Below are positions 8,199 to 14,572 of a stretch of DNA of 23,319 nt, piece by piece. Position numbers and translations under genes: made by a program. The stretch is from Bdellovibrio sp. (GTDB lineage Bacteria > Bdellovibrionota > Bdellovibrionia > Bdellovibrionales > Bdellovibrionaceae), in contig JAHRXB010000152.1 of assembly GCA_019104905.1 (NCBI GenBank), forward strand, positions 1 through 23,319, read 5' to 3'. How positions within the stretch are numbered: position 1 is the first letter of the stretch; every line of letters starts with the position of its first letter. The notes below the pieces were generated by a model. It made no database searches and had not been told where the DNA came from. It was given only the letters and a program-made list of their open reading frames with translations.

Positions 8199-9218
8199 GT
8201 GACAAAACTTAAAGTCTTTCTCTCTGACAGTTTCAATCCCCACCTCAATCTGGCAACAGAAGAGTGGATCTTTCATAATCTCGATCCCTCTCAACAGGTT
8301 TTATTTTTGTGGAGAAATGAAGAAACCGTCGTGATTGGACGAAATCAAAATCCCTGGTCTGAGTGCAATCTCGCGAAGATGAAAACCGATCAGGTGCATC
8401 TGGCTCGACGCACGACTGGCGGTGGCGCTGTTTTTCATGACTTGGGCAACACCAACTTCACTTTCTTGTCTCCGAAAGAGTCCTATAAACGCGATAACAA
8501 CGTACAGATTATTTTTGATGCACTCAAAAGTTTTGGCATCGCCGGCGAAGCTTCAGGACGCAATGATCTTTTGATTCCCTTTCACGATGGCCCCCGCAAA
8601 TTTAGTGGCAGCGCCTATCGTGAAAAAAAGGATCGCGCCTTCCATCACGGGACTTTGCTATTGCATGCGGATCTGACTCGCCTTGGCAACTATTTGACTC
8701 CCAACCCGAAGAAGCTTCAAGCGAAGGGCAAAGAGTCCGTGCGCGCTCGCGTGGCCAACCTTAACGAAGTGGTCGCAAGCATTCAGCACGACAATATCGT
8801 CGAATCTATGGTCGCTTCTTTTGAAAAATTTTATGGTGCGAAGGCCGAGATTGAATCTTTGACGATGACCAGTCTTCAGCAAATCCCTGAGCTGAAAGCC
8901 CAGTATGACTCTTTGAGTTCCTGGGACTGGCTCTATGGCAACACGCTTGAGTTCAATCACAAGATGGATGAATATTTGTCACTGGGCTTCTTTGATTTTC
9001 AATTTCAAGTCGAAGAGGGGCTTATCAAAGATCTTAAGATCTTCACCGACTGCCTTTATCCTCAAGTGATTGACGATATGACCCATCAGTTGCGTGGCAA
9101 AACCTATCGCAGCGAAACCGTAAAGAGTGTTTTCTCGTCACTGCGAGAAAAATATTCTGACATTGCTGTCGGACTCAGCGAACTGGAAGAGTGGCTTTGT
9201 CGACAGATTGAAATCTAA
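8199..9218 (+). CDS. lplA: Lipoate-protein ligase A (339 aa)
   Basis: Activates free lipoate with ATP and attaches it to lysines of lipoyl domains in 2-oxoacid dehydrogenases and the glycine cleavage H protein. The lipoate-binding signature RRTTGGGAVFHDLGNTNFTF spans about 70-89, and KFSGSAYR carries the conserved lysine (K134, equivalent to K133 in E. coli LplA). The length matches the E. coli enzyme (338), so both the catalytic domain and the C-terminal accessory domain are present. It starts at GTG 8199, with AAGGAT about 11 bases upstream, a rather loose ribosome-binding site. The prpB terminator separates it from the prp genes. Its stop overlaps the stop of the convergent usp gene (CTAA). 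This is the scavenging rather than the biosynthetic lipoate route. Confidence 0.93.
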   Translation: MTKLKVFLSDSFNPHLNLATEEWIFHNLDPSQQVLFLWRNEETVVIGRNQNPWSECNLAKMKTDQVHLARRTTGGGAVFHDLGNTNFTFLSPKESYKRDNNVQIIFDALKSFGIAGEASGRNDLLIPFHDGPRKFSGSAYREKKDRAFHHGTLLLHADLTRLGNYLTPNPKKLQAKGKESVRARVANLNEVVASIQHDNIVESMVASFEKFYGAKAEIESLTMTSLQQIPELKAQYDSLSSWDWLYGNTLEFNHKMDEYLSLGFFDFQFQVEEGLIKDLKIFTDCLYPQVIDDMTHQLRGKTYRSETVKSVFSSLREKYSDIAVGLSELEEWLCRQIEI

Positions 9219-10138
9219 GAGCGCACGACGACCACGGGCACAGGTGAGGAAAGAATGGCCTTACGAGCCGTGCTCCCTAAAAACGCCTTTACAACTTTAT
9301 TGCGACTGTGCGTTCCCATGACAATGAGCTGGAAGCCTTTGCGGGCTTCCTTCTTCAGGGAATCCTCCAGATACTCAGACTCGAGTATCAAATCCGCAAC
9401 AACCGAAACTCCCTGGCGCTCAAACTCCGCTTTTCGTTTATCCATGGATTTTTTCGCGTCGGCCTTCATCTCTTCAATCACCTTATCAAAAGAAAATGGG
9501 ACGTAACCCGTCATATAGACGTTTTCTTGCATGCGACGAATCTGATCCCCGACTGAATGGAAAAGCAAAACCTTCACACCCAATTTCTTGGCGAACTGAA
9601 TGGCGGCTTTTTCAGCACGTCGGCTGGACACCTTAAGATCCGTTAAAACCAAAATCGGCATTTTCTTTTTAAAGTTGGTTTTAAACTCCAATTCCTGGGC
9701 CTCGGGACCTAAAACCATCACCGGGACCTCCGAGTTTCTCAGAACCTCCTCGGAAACACTTCCTAGAAAAAGTTTTTTGAGTCCTCGCAGCCCTTGCGTA
9801 CCCATGACAATCATTTCAGGGCGAGGAGACTTCTCCATGCGCTCTAAAATCACCTCCAAAGGGGCTCCTGACACCACATCAATATGCACGTGAACAGGCA
9901 AGGCCGACAGCTCCTCGGCTAATTGAAGCTCGTGTTCTTTTCTTTTGTCCGCCAGTTGTTTGATCTTTTTTTGTGAGTTGGCTCGAAAGTTCATTTCTTC
10001 GATATACAGATATTCGACGTCGCTATTCCACTGCTCCGCATAGTCACCAGCCAACTTTCGCAACAGACGCGATCTGCGGCGCCCTTTCTCCGTCGTATTT
10101 CCTGCATCGTCCAACAACAGAAAGTTCTTTTGTGCCAT
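9215..10138 (-). CDS. Universal stress protein with two tandem UspA domains (307 aa)
   Basis: A cytoplasmic stress protein built of two Usp folds, about residues 1-145 and 158-307. Domain 1 has the ATP-binding motif G-x2-G-x9-G-S (G113, G116, G126, S127). Domain 2 has the equivalent segment GTHSRNKVVKAFLGS, in which the second Gly is Ser278, so nucleotide binding may differ between the halves. Each domain ends in a strand like VPVMVLG or VPVVVVRS. The frame is open to 10240, but the start at 10138 is chosen because AAGGGGG lies just upstream and the first beta-strand (NFLLLDD) follows at once. The gene sits between lplA and prpC on the opposite strand and shares overlapping stop bases with lplA. 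Confidence 0.92.
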   Translation of the reverse strand: MAQKNFLLLDDAGNTTEKGRRRSRLLRKLAGDYAEQWNSDVEYLYIEEMNFRANSQKKIKQLADKRKEHELQLAEELSALPVHVHIDVVSGAPLEVILERMEKSPRPEMIVMGTQGLRGLKKLFLGSVSEEVLRNSEVPVMVLGPEAQELEFKTNFKKKMPILVLTDLKVSSRRAEKAAIQFAKKLGVKVLLFHSVGDQIRRMQENVYMTGYVPFSFDKVIEEMKADAKKSMDKRKAEFERQGVSVVADLILESEYLEDSLKKEARKGFQLIVMGTHSRNKVVKAFLGSTARKAILSSPVPVVVVRS

Positions 10139-10311
10139 GAAACCCCCTTGCCACAAATGAGCTTCTCGAAGAGGGGCTAGGCCAGCAACGATATTAGAAG
10201 CGTTCTGCCAGACTACAAGGCCCCAAAAGGGGTCAACCATCCGGTGGAGTTGTGGTGGCGCAAAGCGGGATTCGCTTAAAAAGTTGACCGCCTCCGGGGG
10301 GCCGGGCTAGC

Positions 10312-10339
10312 TTGAGCCATTACTTTATAGACATATTAC
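10312..10339 (+). promoter_or_regulatory. Candidate prpC promoter
   Basis: TTGAGC (10312-10317) and TATTAC (10334-10339) are spaced by 16 bases. A start around 10346 would put the 10355-10371 palindrome inside the early transcript. Other hexamer pairs in this AT-rich patch are possible. Confidence 0.3.
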
Positions 10340-10354
10340 GCATCGCAATGCAAA

Positions 10355-10371
10355 AAGGTACGGCGTACCTT
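10355..10371. promoter_or_regulatory. Perfect 17-base palindrome just upstream of the prpC ribosome-binding site
   Basis: AAGGTACG, a central G, then CGTACCTT: eight-base arms with no mismatch. It ends three bases before the GAGGAGG ribosome-binding site (10374-10380). It suits a dimeric repressor operator. With a one-base centre it is a poor RNA hairpin unless the inner pairs open. Confidence 0.55.
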
Positions 10372-10384
10372 AAGAGGAGGACAG

Positions 10385-11551
10385 ATGGCAGAGTATATCA
10401 ATCCAGATTACGTTCCAGAACCGGAGAAGATGAACGTTAAAAAAGGTCTTGAGGGAGCCGTTATTGATACGTCCTCTGTCTCTAAGGTGAATCCGGATAC
10501 GAATTCATTGATCTATCGCGGTTACCCTGTTCAGGATTTGGCAGAAAACTGCTCATTTGAAGAAGTGGCTTATCTTCTATACAATGGCGAACTTCCCAAT
10601 GCTTCTCAGCTTGCGGACTTCACAAAAAAAGAGCGTGGTTATCGTGAGATTTCAACGACATTGTTGAATGTCATCAAAGCTCTTCCACAAAAATGTCATC
10701 CTATGGATTCCATCCGCACGGCCGTTTCTTTCCAAGGCTGTGAAGATGCTCGAATTTGGGATTCCTCCCCTGCAACAGATATGGATAAAGCGATTCAGTT
10801 GTTGGCAAAAATTCCAACAATGGTCGCTGCTGACTACCGCTTCAAAAAAGGTTTGGATTTCATTCCTCCGAAGGCGGAGCTATCTATCGCAGAAAACTTC
10901 TTCCACATGTGTTTTGGAAAAGTGCCACAAAAAGAAGTTGTAAAGGCTTTTGATGTTTCTTTGATCCTTTATGCAGAACACAGCTTCAACGCTTCGACGT
11001 TCACAGCGCGTGTTGTGACTTCCACTCAATCGGATCTTTACTCTGCCACTGTCGCAGGTATCGGTGCCTTGAAGGGACCTCTTCACGGTGGAGCGAATGA
11101 ACAAGTCATGCACATGATGATGGAAATCGCAGACCCGGCGAAAGCAGAACAATGGATGATTGATGCTTTGGCGCAAAAGAAAAAAGTCATGGGCTTTGGT
11201 CACCGTGTTTACAAGTCAGGGGACTCTCGCGTTCCAACCATGAAAAAGTATGCGCAGGTGATGGCTGATGTGATCGGCGATCAAAAATGGATGCAGATGT
11301 ACAATTCATTGGAAAAAGTTATGGTGGATAAGAAAAAAATCTATCCGAACCTCGATTTCCCTGCCGGCCCTGCTTACTATATGATGGGTTTTGAGATCGA
11401 CTTCTTTACTCCGATCTTCGTGATGGCTCGTACAACGGGCTGGTCTGCACACATCATGGAACAAGCGGCGAACAACCGTATCATCCGTCCTTTGAGCGAG
11501 TACGTAGGTTCCGCACAAAGAAAAGTGACTCCAATCAGCGAGCGCAAATAG
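10385..11551 (+). CDS. prpC: 2-methylcitrate synthase / citrate synthase (388 aa)
   Basis: Condenses propionyl-CoA (or acetyl-CoA) with oxaloacetate. The catalytic triad is visible: H234 in GPLHGGAN, H273 in GFGHRVYK and D324 in NLDFPAG. AEHSFNAST is at about 198-206 and RTTGWSAH at 349-356. The length equals E. coli PrpC (389) and lacks the N-terminal extension of the larger hexameric GltA. The short type includes both methylcitrate synthases and dimeric citrate synthases; neighbouring prpD and prpB argue for PrpC, but it could also serve the main citric acid cycle. GAGGAGG lies five bases before the ATG. The gene is monocistronic: its own upstream region with a palindrome, and a bidirectional terminator right after the stop. 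Confidence 0.88.
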   Translation: MAEYINPDYVPEPEKMNVKKGLEGAVIDTSSVSKVNPDTNSLIYRGYPVQDLAENCSFEEVAYLLYNGELPNASQLADFTKKERGYREISTTLLNVIKALPQKCHPMDSIRTAVSFQGCEDARIWDSSPATDMDKAIQLLAKIPTMVAADYRFKKGLDFIPPKAELSIAENFFHMCFGKVPQKEVVKAFDVSLILYAEHSFNASTFTARVVTSTQSDLYSATVAGIGALKGPLHGGANEQVMHMMMEIADPAKAEQWMIDALAQKKKVMGFGHRVYKSGDSRVPTMKKYAQVMADVIGDQKWMQMYNSLEKVMVDKKKIYPNLDFPAGPAYYMMGFEIDFFTPIFVMARTTGWSAHIMEQAANNRIIRPLSEYVGSAQRKVTPISERK

Positions 11552-11559
11552 ATGAATGA

Positions 11560-11590
11560 AAAAGGGGCTTTTAAAAAGCCCCTTTTTTTT
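11560..11590. terminator. Bidirectional rho-independent terminator between prpC and the convergent gene
   Basis: The stem AAGGGGCTTTT/AAAAGCCCCTT is flanked by A-runs on the left and eight Ts on the right, so it can terminate on both strands. It starts within ten bases of the prpC stop, and its right edge touches the stop of the minus-strand gene at 11589. Confidence 0.88.
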
Positions 11591-12167
11591 ATTTATTCTT
11601 GGCAACCGTGATAACCTTCTGATCAAAGAGCACCCGCTCTTTGTTGTACTGAGCTACCAACTCATGGATCGCTTGAGCTTGGCGCTGATCTGAGCTGACA
11701 AATTCAAAACTGGATTTCGTGGCCGGAAGAGCGAGTAAATAGTCGCTCTTTCTGATCATGCTTTGAAATTCAAATTCACGAAGCTTCTTAAAACCACCAT
11801 TTTCCCGACGCATTTTAAACACCGTGGTCATGGCTTTTAAATGAGCCAGCATGTCTTGAGTATAGTGCCTCTTCATACCATCCACATCAATGTCTTTGCT
11901 CCATCTTTCAAAGCGTCCCATCGACGAGACCTGCAAAAGATCCAAGGCTTGCGCATCCAACCGCTCGGCCCATTTTTTCGCGGCTTGCATATTCCTTTGA
12001 AACTCAAATCGCTTGCCGAGCCTTTGAACAGGGACGCCGCTTATTGGCTGTCTCGTTGTGAGATTGCGGTGCTGAAGTCCCACTAATGAGAGTTCAGTCG
12101 CTAAAATCGCCAAGCCCACAAAACAAACTGCACTTATTCTGGTAAACCACTGCATTTTCTTATTCAT
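11589..12167 (-). CDS. Membrane-anchored periplasmic protein of unknown function (192 aa)
   Basis: I do not recognise this protein. A short basic N-terminus and one hydrophobic segment (about residues 9-31, ISAVCFVGLAILATELSLVGL) form a membrane anchor or uncleaved signal. No clear signal-peptidase site or lipobox follows, so the rest is probably periplasmic. Residues 35-192 look helical and strongly charged (KKWAERLDAQALDLLQ, QRQAQAIHELVAQYNKERV), with a possible coiled coil near the C-terminus. AAAGGAA sits five bases before the ATG. It is divergent from the PhoD-like gene, with about 108 bases between starts, and convergent with prpC. No function is proposed. Confidence 0.78.
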   Translation of the reverse strand: MNKKMQWFTRISAVCFVGLAILATELSLVGLQHRNLTTRQPISGVPVQRLGKRFEFQRNMQAAKKWAERLDAQALDLLQVSSMGRFERWSKDIDVDGMKRHYTQDMLAHLKAMTTVFKMRRENGGFKKLREFEFQSMIRKSDYLLALPATKSSFEFVSSDQRQAQAIHELVAQYNKERVLFDQKVITVAKNK

Positions 12168-12275
12168 AACTTTCCTTTAATACAAGGCCCGTGCCGTGTT
12201 TCAAAATGAGATCGAAAAAGTTTGCCAAAGCCATTGAGGTCGAATGAAATAAGAAAGATTTTAAAGAGAGGCTCT

Positions 12276-13346
12276 ATGAAGAAAACCTTGTTATTAGCAT
12301 TGCTGCTCGTGGCTTGCGCCCAAACTCCGAAAAATGCCGAGACTCCGAAAACAGGGCTTCCGGTTACAACCTATGTGTCCACCTTCCCCTCTCGAGGCAT
12401 CGACTATTCGGCCACGTTAACAAAAGTCGCCTTTAGCTCTTGCGCCAATCAAGATCAACCGGAGCCCCTTTGGAAAGATATCGCCGCTGCGCAACCCGAT
12501 CTTTTTTTATTTATGGGGGACAACGTCTATGCCAGTCATCCGTCCCAACAACCCATCGCAGATCAGTATCGTAAATTGGATTTGATCGCAGACTATCGAG
12601 CTGTTCGCGAAAAAATCCCTTTTATGGCAACCTGGGACGATCACGATTTCGGGCAACGAGATGGTGGAGCTGATTGGTCAGGAAAAGATAACGCCCGCCG
12701 CGACTTCCTCAACTATTGGACTTACGTACGCAACAGCATCCCCCTAGAGCAAGGTGGGATCTATCACGCAAAAATCATTGGGCCTAAGAAGAAATCCGTC
12801 CAGATCATCATGCTGGATACACGCTACTATCGCAGTCCCTTGAAAGAGCGTCCTGGCAACGAGGGAAAAGCCTATGACTACGAACCTCAGAACGAAGGCA
12901 CCATCTTAGGAGAATCCCAGTGGCAATGGCTGGAAGAGCAACTGAAACGCCCCGCGGACGTTCGCTTCGTGGTCAGCAGCATTCAACTTGTGGCCAATGA
13001 GCCTAAGTACGAAAAATGGGACAACTTTCCTCGCGAGCGCCAGCGCTTTTTTGATTTGATAAAAAAGACCCGAGCAAAAAATGTGATCGTCCTCAGCGGG
13101 GATCGCCATCTGGCTACGATCGCCAAGGTGGACCTTAAAGGTTATGGTCCTCTCTATGACATTACCGCGAGCTCTATCAATCGCGCCAATTCCTATACAG
13201 ATACAGACAGCCACTATCTTGGCCCCATCTACAGCAAGGAAAACTTTGGCCTCGCAACAATTGACTGGGCCAAGAAAATGATTCACGTCCAAATTCGCGG
13301 TTTCAACAATGACGTAGCAAATTCTGTCGAAATTAAACTGAAGTGA
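12276..13346 (+). CDS. PhoD-like metallophosphatase lipoprotein (356 aa)
   Basis: A secreted phosphodiesterase/alkaline phosphatase D-type enzyme. The N-terminus has a lipoprotein signal with lipobox LVAC (Cys14), so the mature protein should be lipid-anchored facing the periplasm or outer membrane. Metallophosphatase motifs follow in order: MGDNVYAS (80-87), WDDHDFGQRDGG (120-131), LDTRYYR (180-186) and LSGDRHLA (273-280). The start at 12276 is preferred over an earlier ATG at 12222: AGAGAGG precedes it and it alone gives a clean signal peptide. The substrate could be phosphate monoesters, nucleotides or teichoic-acid-like polymers; the sequence does not say. The stop codon lies inside the target duplication of the insertion sequence that follows, and the reading frame is intact. 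Confidence 0.9.
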   Translation: MKKTLLLALLLVACAQTPKNAETPKTGLPVTTYVSTFPSRGIDYSATLTKVAFSSCANQDQPEPLWKDIAAAQPDLFLFMGDNVYASHPSQQPIADQYRKLDLIADYRAVREKIPFMATWDDHDFGQRDGGADWSGKDNARRDFLNYWTYVRNSIPLEQGGIYHAKIIGPKKKSVQIIMLDTRYYRSPLKERPGNEGKAYDYEPQNEGTILGESQWQWLEEQLKRPADVRFVVSSIQLVANEPKYEKWDNFPRERQRFFDLIKKTRAKNVIVLSGDRHLATIAKVDLKGYGPLYDITASSINRANSYTDTDSHYLGPIYSKENFGLATIDWAKKMIHVQIRGFNNDVANSVEIKLK

Positions 13347-13348
13347 TC
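13340..13348 (+). repeat. Left copy of the 9-base target-site duplication
   Basis: GAAGTGATC, identical to 14563-14571, directly abuts the left inverted repeat. It contains the phoD stop codon. Confidence 0.8.
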
Positions 13349-13368
13349 GAAACTGATCCCTCTGACTG
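13349..13368 (+). repeat. Left terminal inverted repeat of the insertion sequence
   Basis: Matches the inverted right end (14543-14562) at 14 of 20 positions, with the continuous core AACTGATC at 13351-13358. Matching resumes as CTG at 13366-13368. Confidence 0.7.
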
Positions 13369-13384
13369 TGCATACCAACCTAAG

Positions 13385-13426
13385 ACCTCGCTCTGATTTG
13401 GGCGAGGTTCGGACCGCCGACCTCGT
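13385..13426 (+). promoter_or_regulatory. Mutually exclusive hairpins in the transposase leader
   Basis: Segment 1 ACCTCGC (13385-13391) can pair with segment 2 GCGAGGT (13402-13408). Segment 2 can instead pair with segment 3 ACCTCG (13420-13425), extended by CGG/CCG across a one-base bulge. The two stems cannot coexist. They lie 60-100 bases before the transposase ATG, where they could reduce expression from outside transcripts. Confidence 0.5.
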
Positions 13427-13484
13427 TTCTTGGATTCAGAGGTGAATACACCCAAGCCCGATCTTTGCTCCAGACCCTTAAAAC

Positions 13485-14363
13485 ATGGCTCAGCTATCTA
13501 TTCATCACAGGAAATGCCCCCATTGTGGCTCTAACTACTTTGTTAAAAGAGGATACTTCTATAAACAACATACCAAAACCTACATCCCCAGATACAACTG
13601 CAAATCCTGCAATAAGACCTTCTCAACAAGAACTCTGTCTCCCACATTCAAACAAAAACGCACGGATCTAAACCCTCAGGTCTTTCAGTATCTCACATCA
13701 GGAGCCAGCATCAGAGCTACAGCCAAAGCCCTTGGTTGCACTTACAAAACTGCCTACCTCAAGTTCTTATGGCTCAGCAAAAGAGCCCAAGATATTCATC
13801 AAAAGCAGAGATTCTCTTTAAAAGAACTCTACTTCGATGAAATGCTCTCCATTGAGCATACTAAATTAAAGCCTCTCACTATCGCCCTTGCGGTTAGTGA
13901 CAGCTATGAGATCTTAGGAGTTCAAGTTGGGAAAATCCCCGCTCAAGGTAAAATTGCCACCATCAGTCGCAGAAAATATGGCTACAGACCCAATGAGTCT
14001 TCAGTGAAAACTAAGGACCTTTTAACAGAAGTCAAAAGACAAGCTCTTATAAAGAGGTTCACTATTAAATCCGACTCCAAACCTGAATACCACCGCATCG
14101 TAAAAAAGATCTTCTCAAATCTACCCTACGAACAGTTCATCTCTAAAGAAAACAAAGACAAACGCAGAGAACAAAAGTATCTCAAAACAGAGAAGCATAT
14201 CTTTGATCCGCTTTTCCCCATCAATCACATTTGTGCAAGATCACGAGATCTCACCAAAAGACTTGTCAGAAGAAGTTGGTGTACAACGAAAGTTCCAGAG
14301 CATCTGGAAAGAGCCTTGTATCTTCTAATCGCCAAGAACAATAAGTACAGACTATTTTCTTAG
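13485..14363 (+). CDS. Transposase with zinc ribbon, distantly related to IS1 (292 aa)
   Basis: Mobilises the surrounding insertion sequence. The N-terminus is a zinc ribbon (C11, C14, C39, C42), followed by a helix-turn-helix (about 72-95, SGASIRATAKALGCTYKTAY). The catalytic region has YFDEMLSIEHTK (D118), then KSDSKPEYH (D197), then NHICARSRDLTKRLVRRSWC. The last block aligns with the IS1 InsB region around RNNLTLRTRIKRLARKTIC. In IS1 the third catalytic Glu lies just before that Asn-Asn; here the same place reads FPINH, with no acidic residue. Unlike IS1 there is one continuous frame, not two joined by frameshifting. The ATG is fixed by an in-frame TAA six bases upstream, and there is no clear ribosome-binding site, as is common for transposases. 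It appears full length and may be active. Confidence 0.87.
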   Translation: MAQLSIHHRKCPHCGSNYFVKRGYFYKQHTKTYIPRYNCKSCNKTFSTRTLSPTFKQKRTDLNPQVFQYLTSGASIRATAKALGCTYKTAYLKFLWLSKRAQDIHQKQRFSLKELYFDEMLSIEHTKLKPLTIALAVSDSYEILGVQVGKIPAQGKIATISRRKYGYRPNESSVKTKDLLTEVKRQALIKRFTIKSDSKPEYHRIVKKIFSNLPYEQFISKENKDKRREQKYLKTEKHIFDPLFPINHICARSRDLTKRLVRRSWCTTKVPEHLERALYLLIAKNNKYRLFS

Positions 14364-14378
14364 ACTGTCGAAGGCAGA

Positions 14379-14528
14379 ATTTGGAGGGAGGGAAGGACTT
14401 TGATGGCCGAAGTGAGGCCTTCGCGGGGCCTGGATGGCCCCCTGCCGGAGCGACAGCGGAGGTAGGAGCGATGAGGCAGGATGCCGTGCCGAACGTAGCG
14501 CCAGCAAAGTCCTTCCCGCCCTCCAAAT
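14379..14528. repeat. GC-rich folded palindrome (24-base arms, multi-hairpin interior)
   Basis: Arms 14379-14402 and 14505-14528 are inverted repeats with a single mismatch (A/C at the eleventh base). The 102 bases between contain further stems: CGAAG/CTTCG (14408-14423), GGGGCC/GGCCCC (14425-14441) and CCTGCC/GGCAGG (14441-14480). The last encloses two direct copies of GGAGCGA (14447 and 14465). Base composition is clearly more GC-rich than the adjoining transposase. It lies inside the insertion sequence, 15 bases past the transposase stop. It could be a structured RNA, a transcription block, or a REP/MITE-like repeat carried by or inserted in the element. Confidence 0.8.
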
Positions 14529-14542
14529 CCTCGTGCCATCAC

Positions 14543-14562
14543 CAGACTAGGAGATCAGTTCA
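14543..14562 (-). repeat. Right terminal inverted repeat of the insertion sequence
   Basis: Inverted counterpart of 13349-13368, with the core GATCAGTT at 14553-14560. Confidence 0.7.
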
Positions 14563-14571
14563 GAAGTGATC
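14563..14571 (+). repeat. Right copy of the 9-base target-site duplication
   Basis: GAAGTGATC, identical to 13340-13348. It ends one base before the stop codon of the convergent hydrolase, so that gene is not altered. Confidence 0.8.
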
Positions 14572-14572
14572 C

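Larger units (their letters stand above)
13349..14562 (+). mobile_element. Complete insertion sequence, 1214 bases, distantly IS1-like
   Basis: The element is bounded by imperfect terminal inverted repeats. The left end begins GAAACTGATCCCTCTGACTG; the right end read inwards begins TGAACTGATCTCCTAGTCTG. Fourteen of the first 20 positions match, including an unbroken AACTGATC core (13351-13358 and 14553-14560). An exact 9-base direct repeat GAAGTGATC flanks both ends, as expected for IS1-type staggered cuts. Inside are a leader with alternative hairpins, one transposase gene (13485-14363) and a GC-rich palindromic segment (14379-14528). It lies exactly between the convergent phoD and hydrolase genes. 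Removing the element and one repeat leaves those two stop codons three bases apart, the spacing seen at other convergent pairs here. Ends were set by eye. Confidence 0.82.

Noticed and set aside
10139..10240. Upstream extension of the universal stress protein to 10240
   Set aside because: No ribosome-binding site and no Usp homology; a strong G-rich site lies directly before 10138.
10283..10305. TTGACC at 10283 as the -35 of prpC
   Set aside because: At 17 bases it faces CTAGCT, not a -10-like hexamer; the TTGAGC/TATTAC pair further down is better placed.
12222..12275. ATG at 12222 as the PhoD-like protein start
   Set aside because: It would bury the lipoprotein signal behind 18 charged residues; 12276 has a ribosome-binding site and a clean signal peptide.
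13384..13408. Simple rho-independent terminator for phoD
   Set aside because: The stem lacks a T-run and lies inside the insertion sequence, so it belongs to the transposase leader.
13349..14562. Classical IS1 with insA/insB frameshift
   Set aside because: There is one continuous 292-codon frame, and the ends do not resemble IS1 ends; only distant similarity of the catalytic part is claimed.
14266..14569. Overlapping small open frames on both strands, several beginning MEGGKD or ending in similar peptides
   Set aside because: They arise because the 150-base palindrome reads almost the same on both strands; there is no ribosome-binding site and no protein-like conservation pattern.
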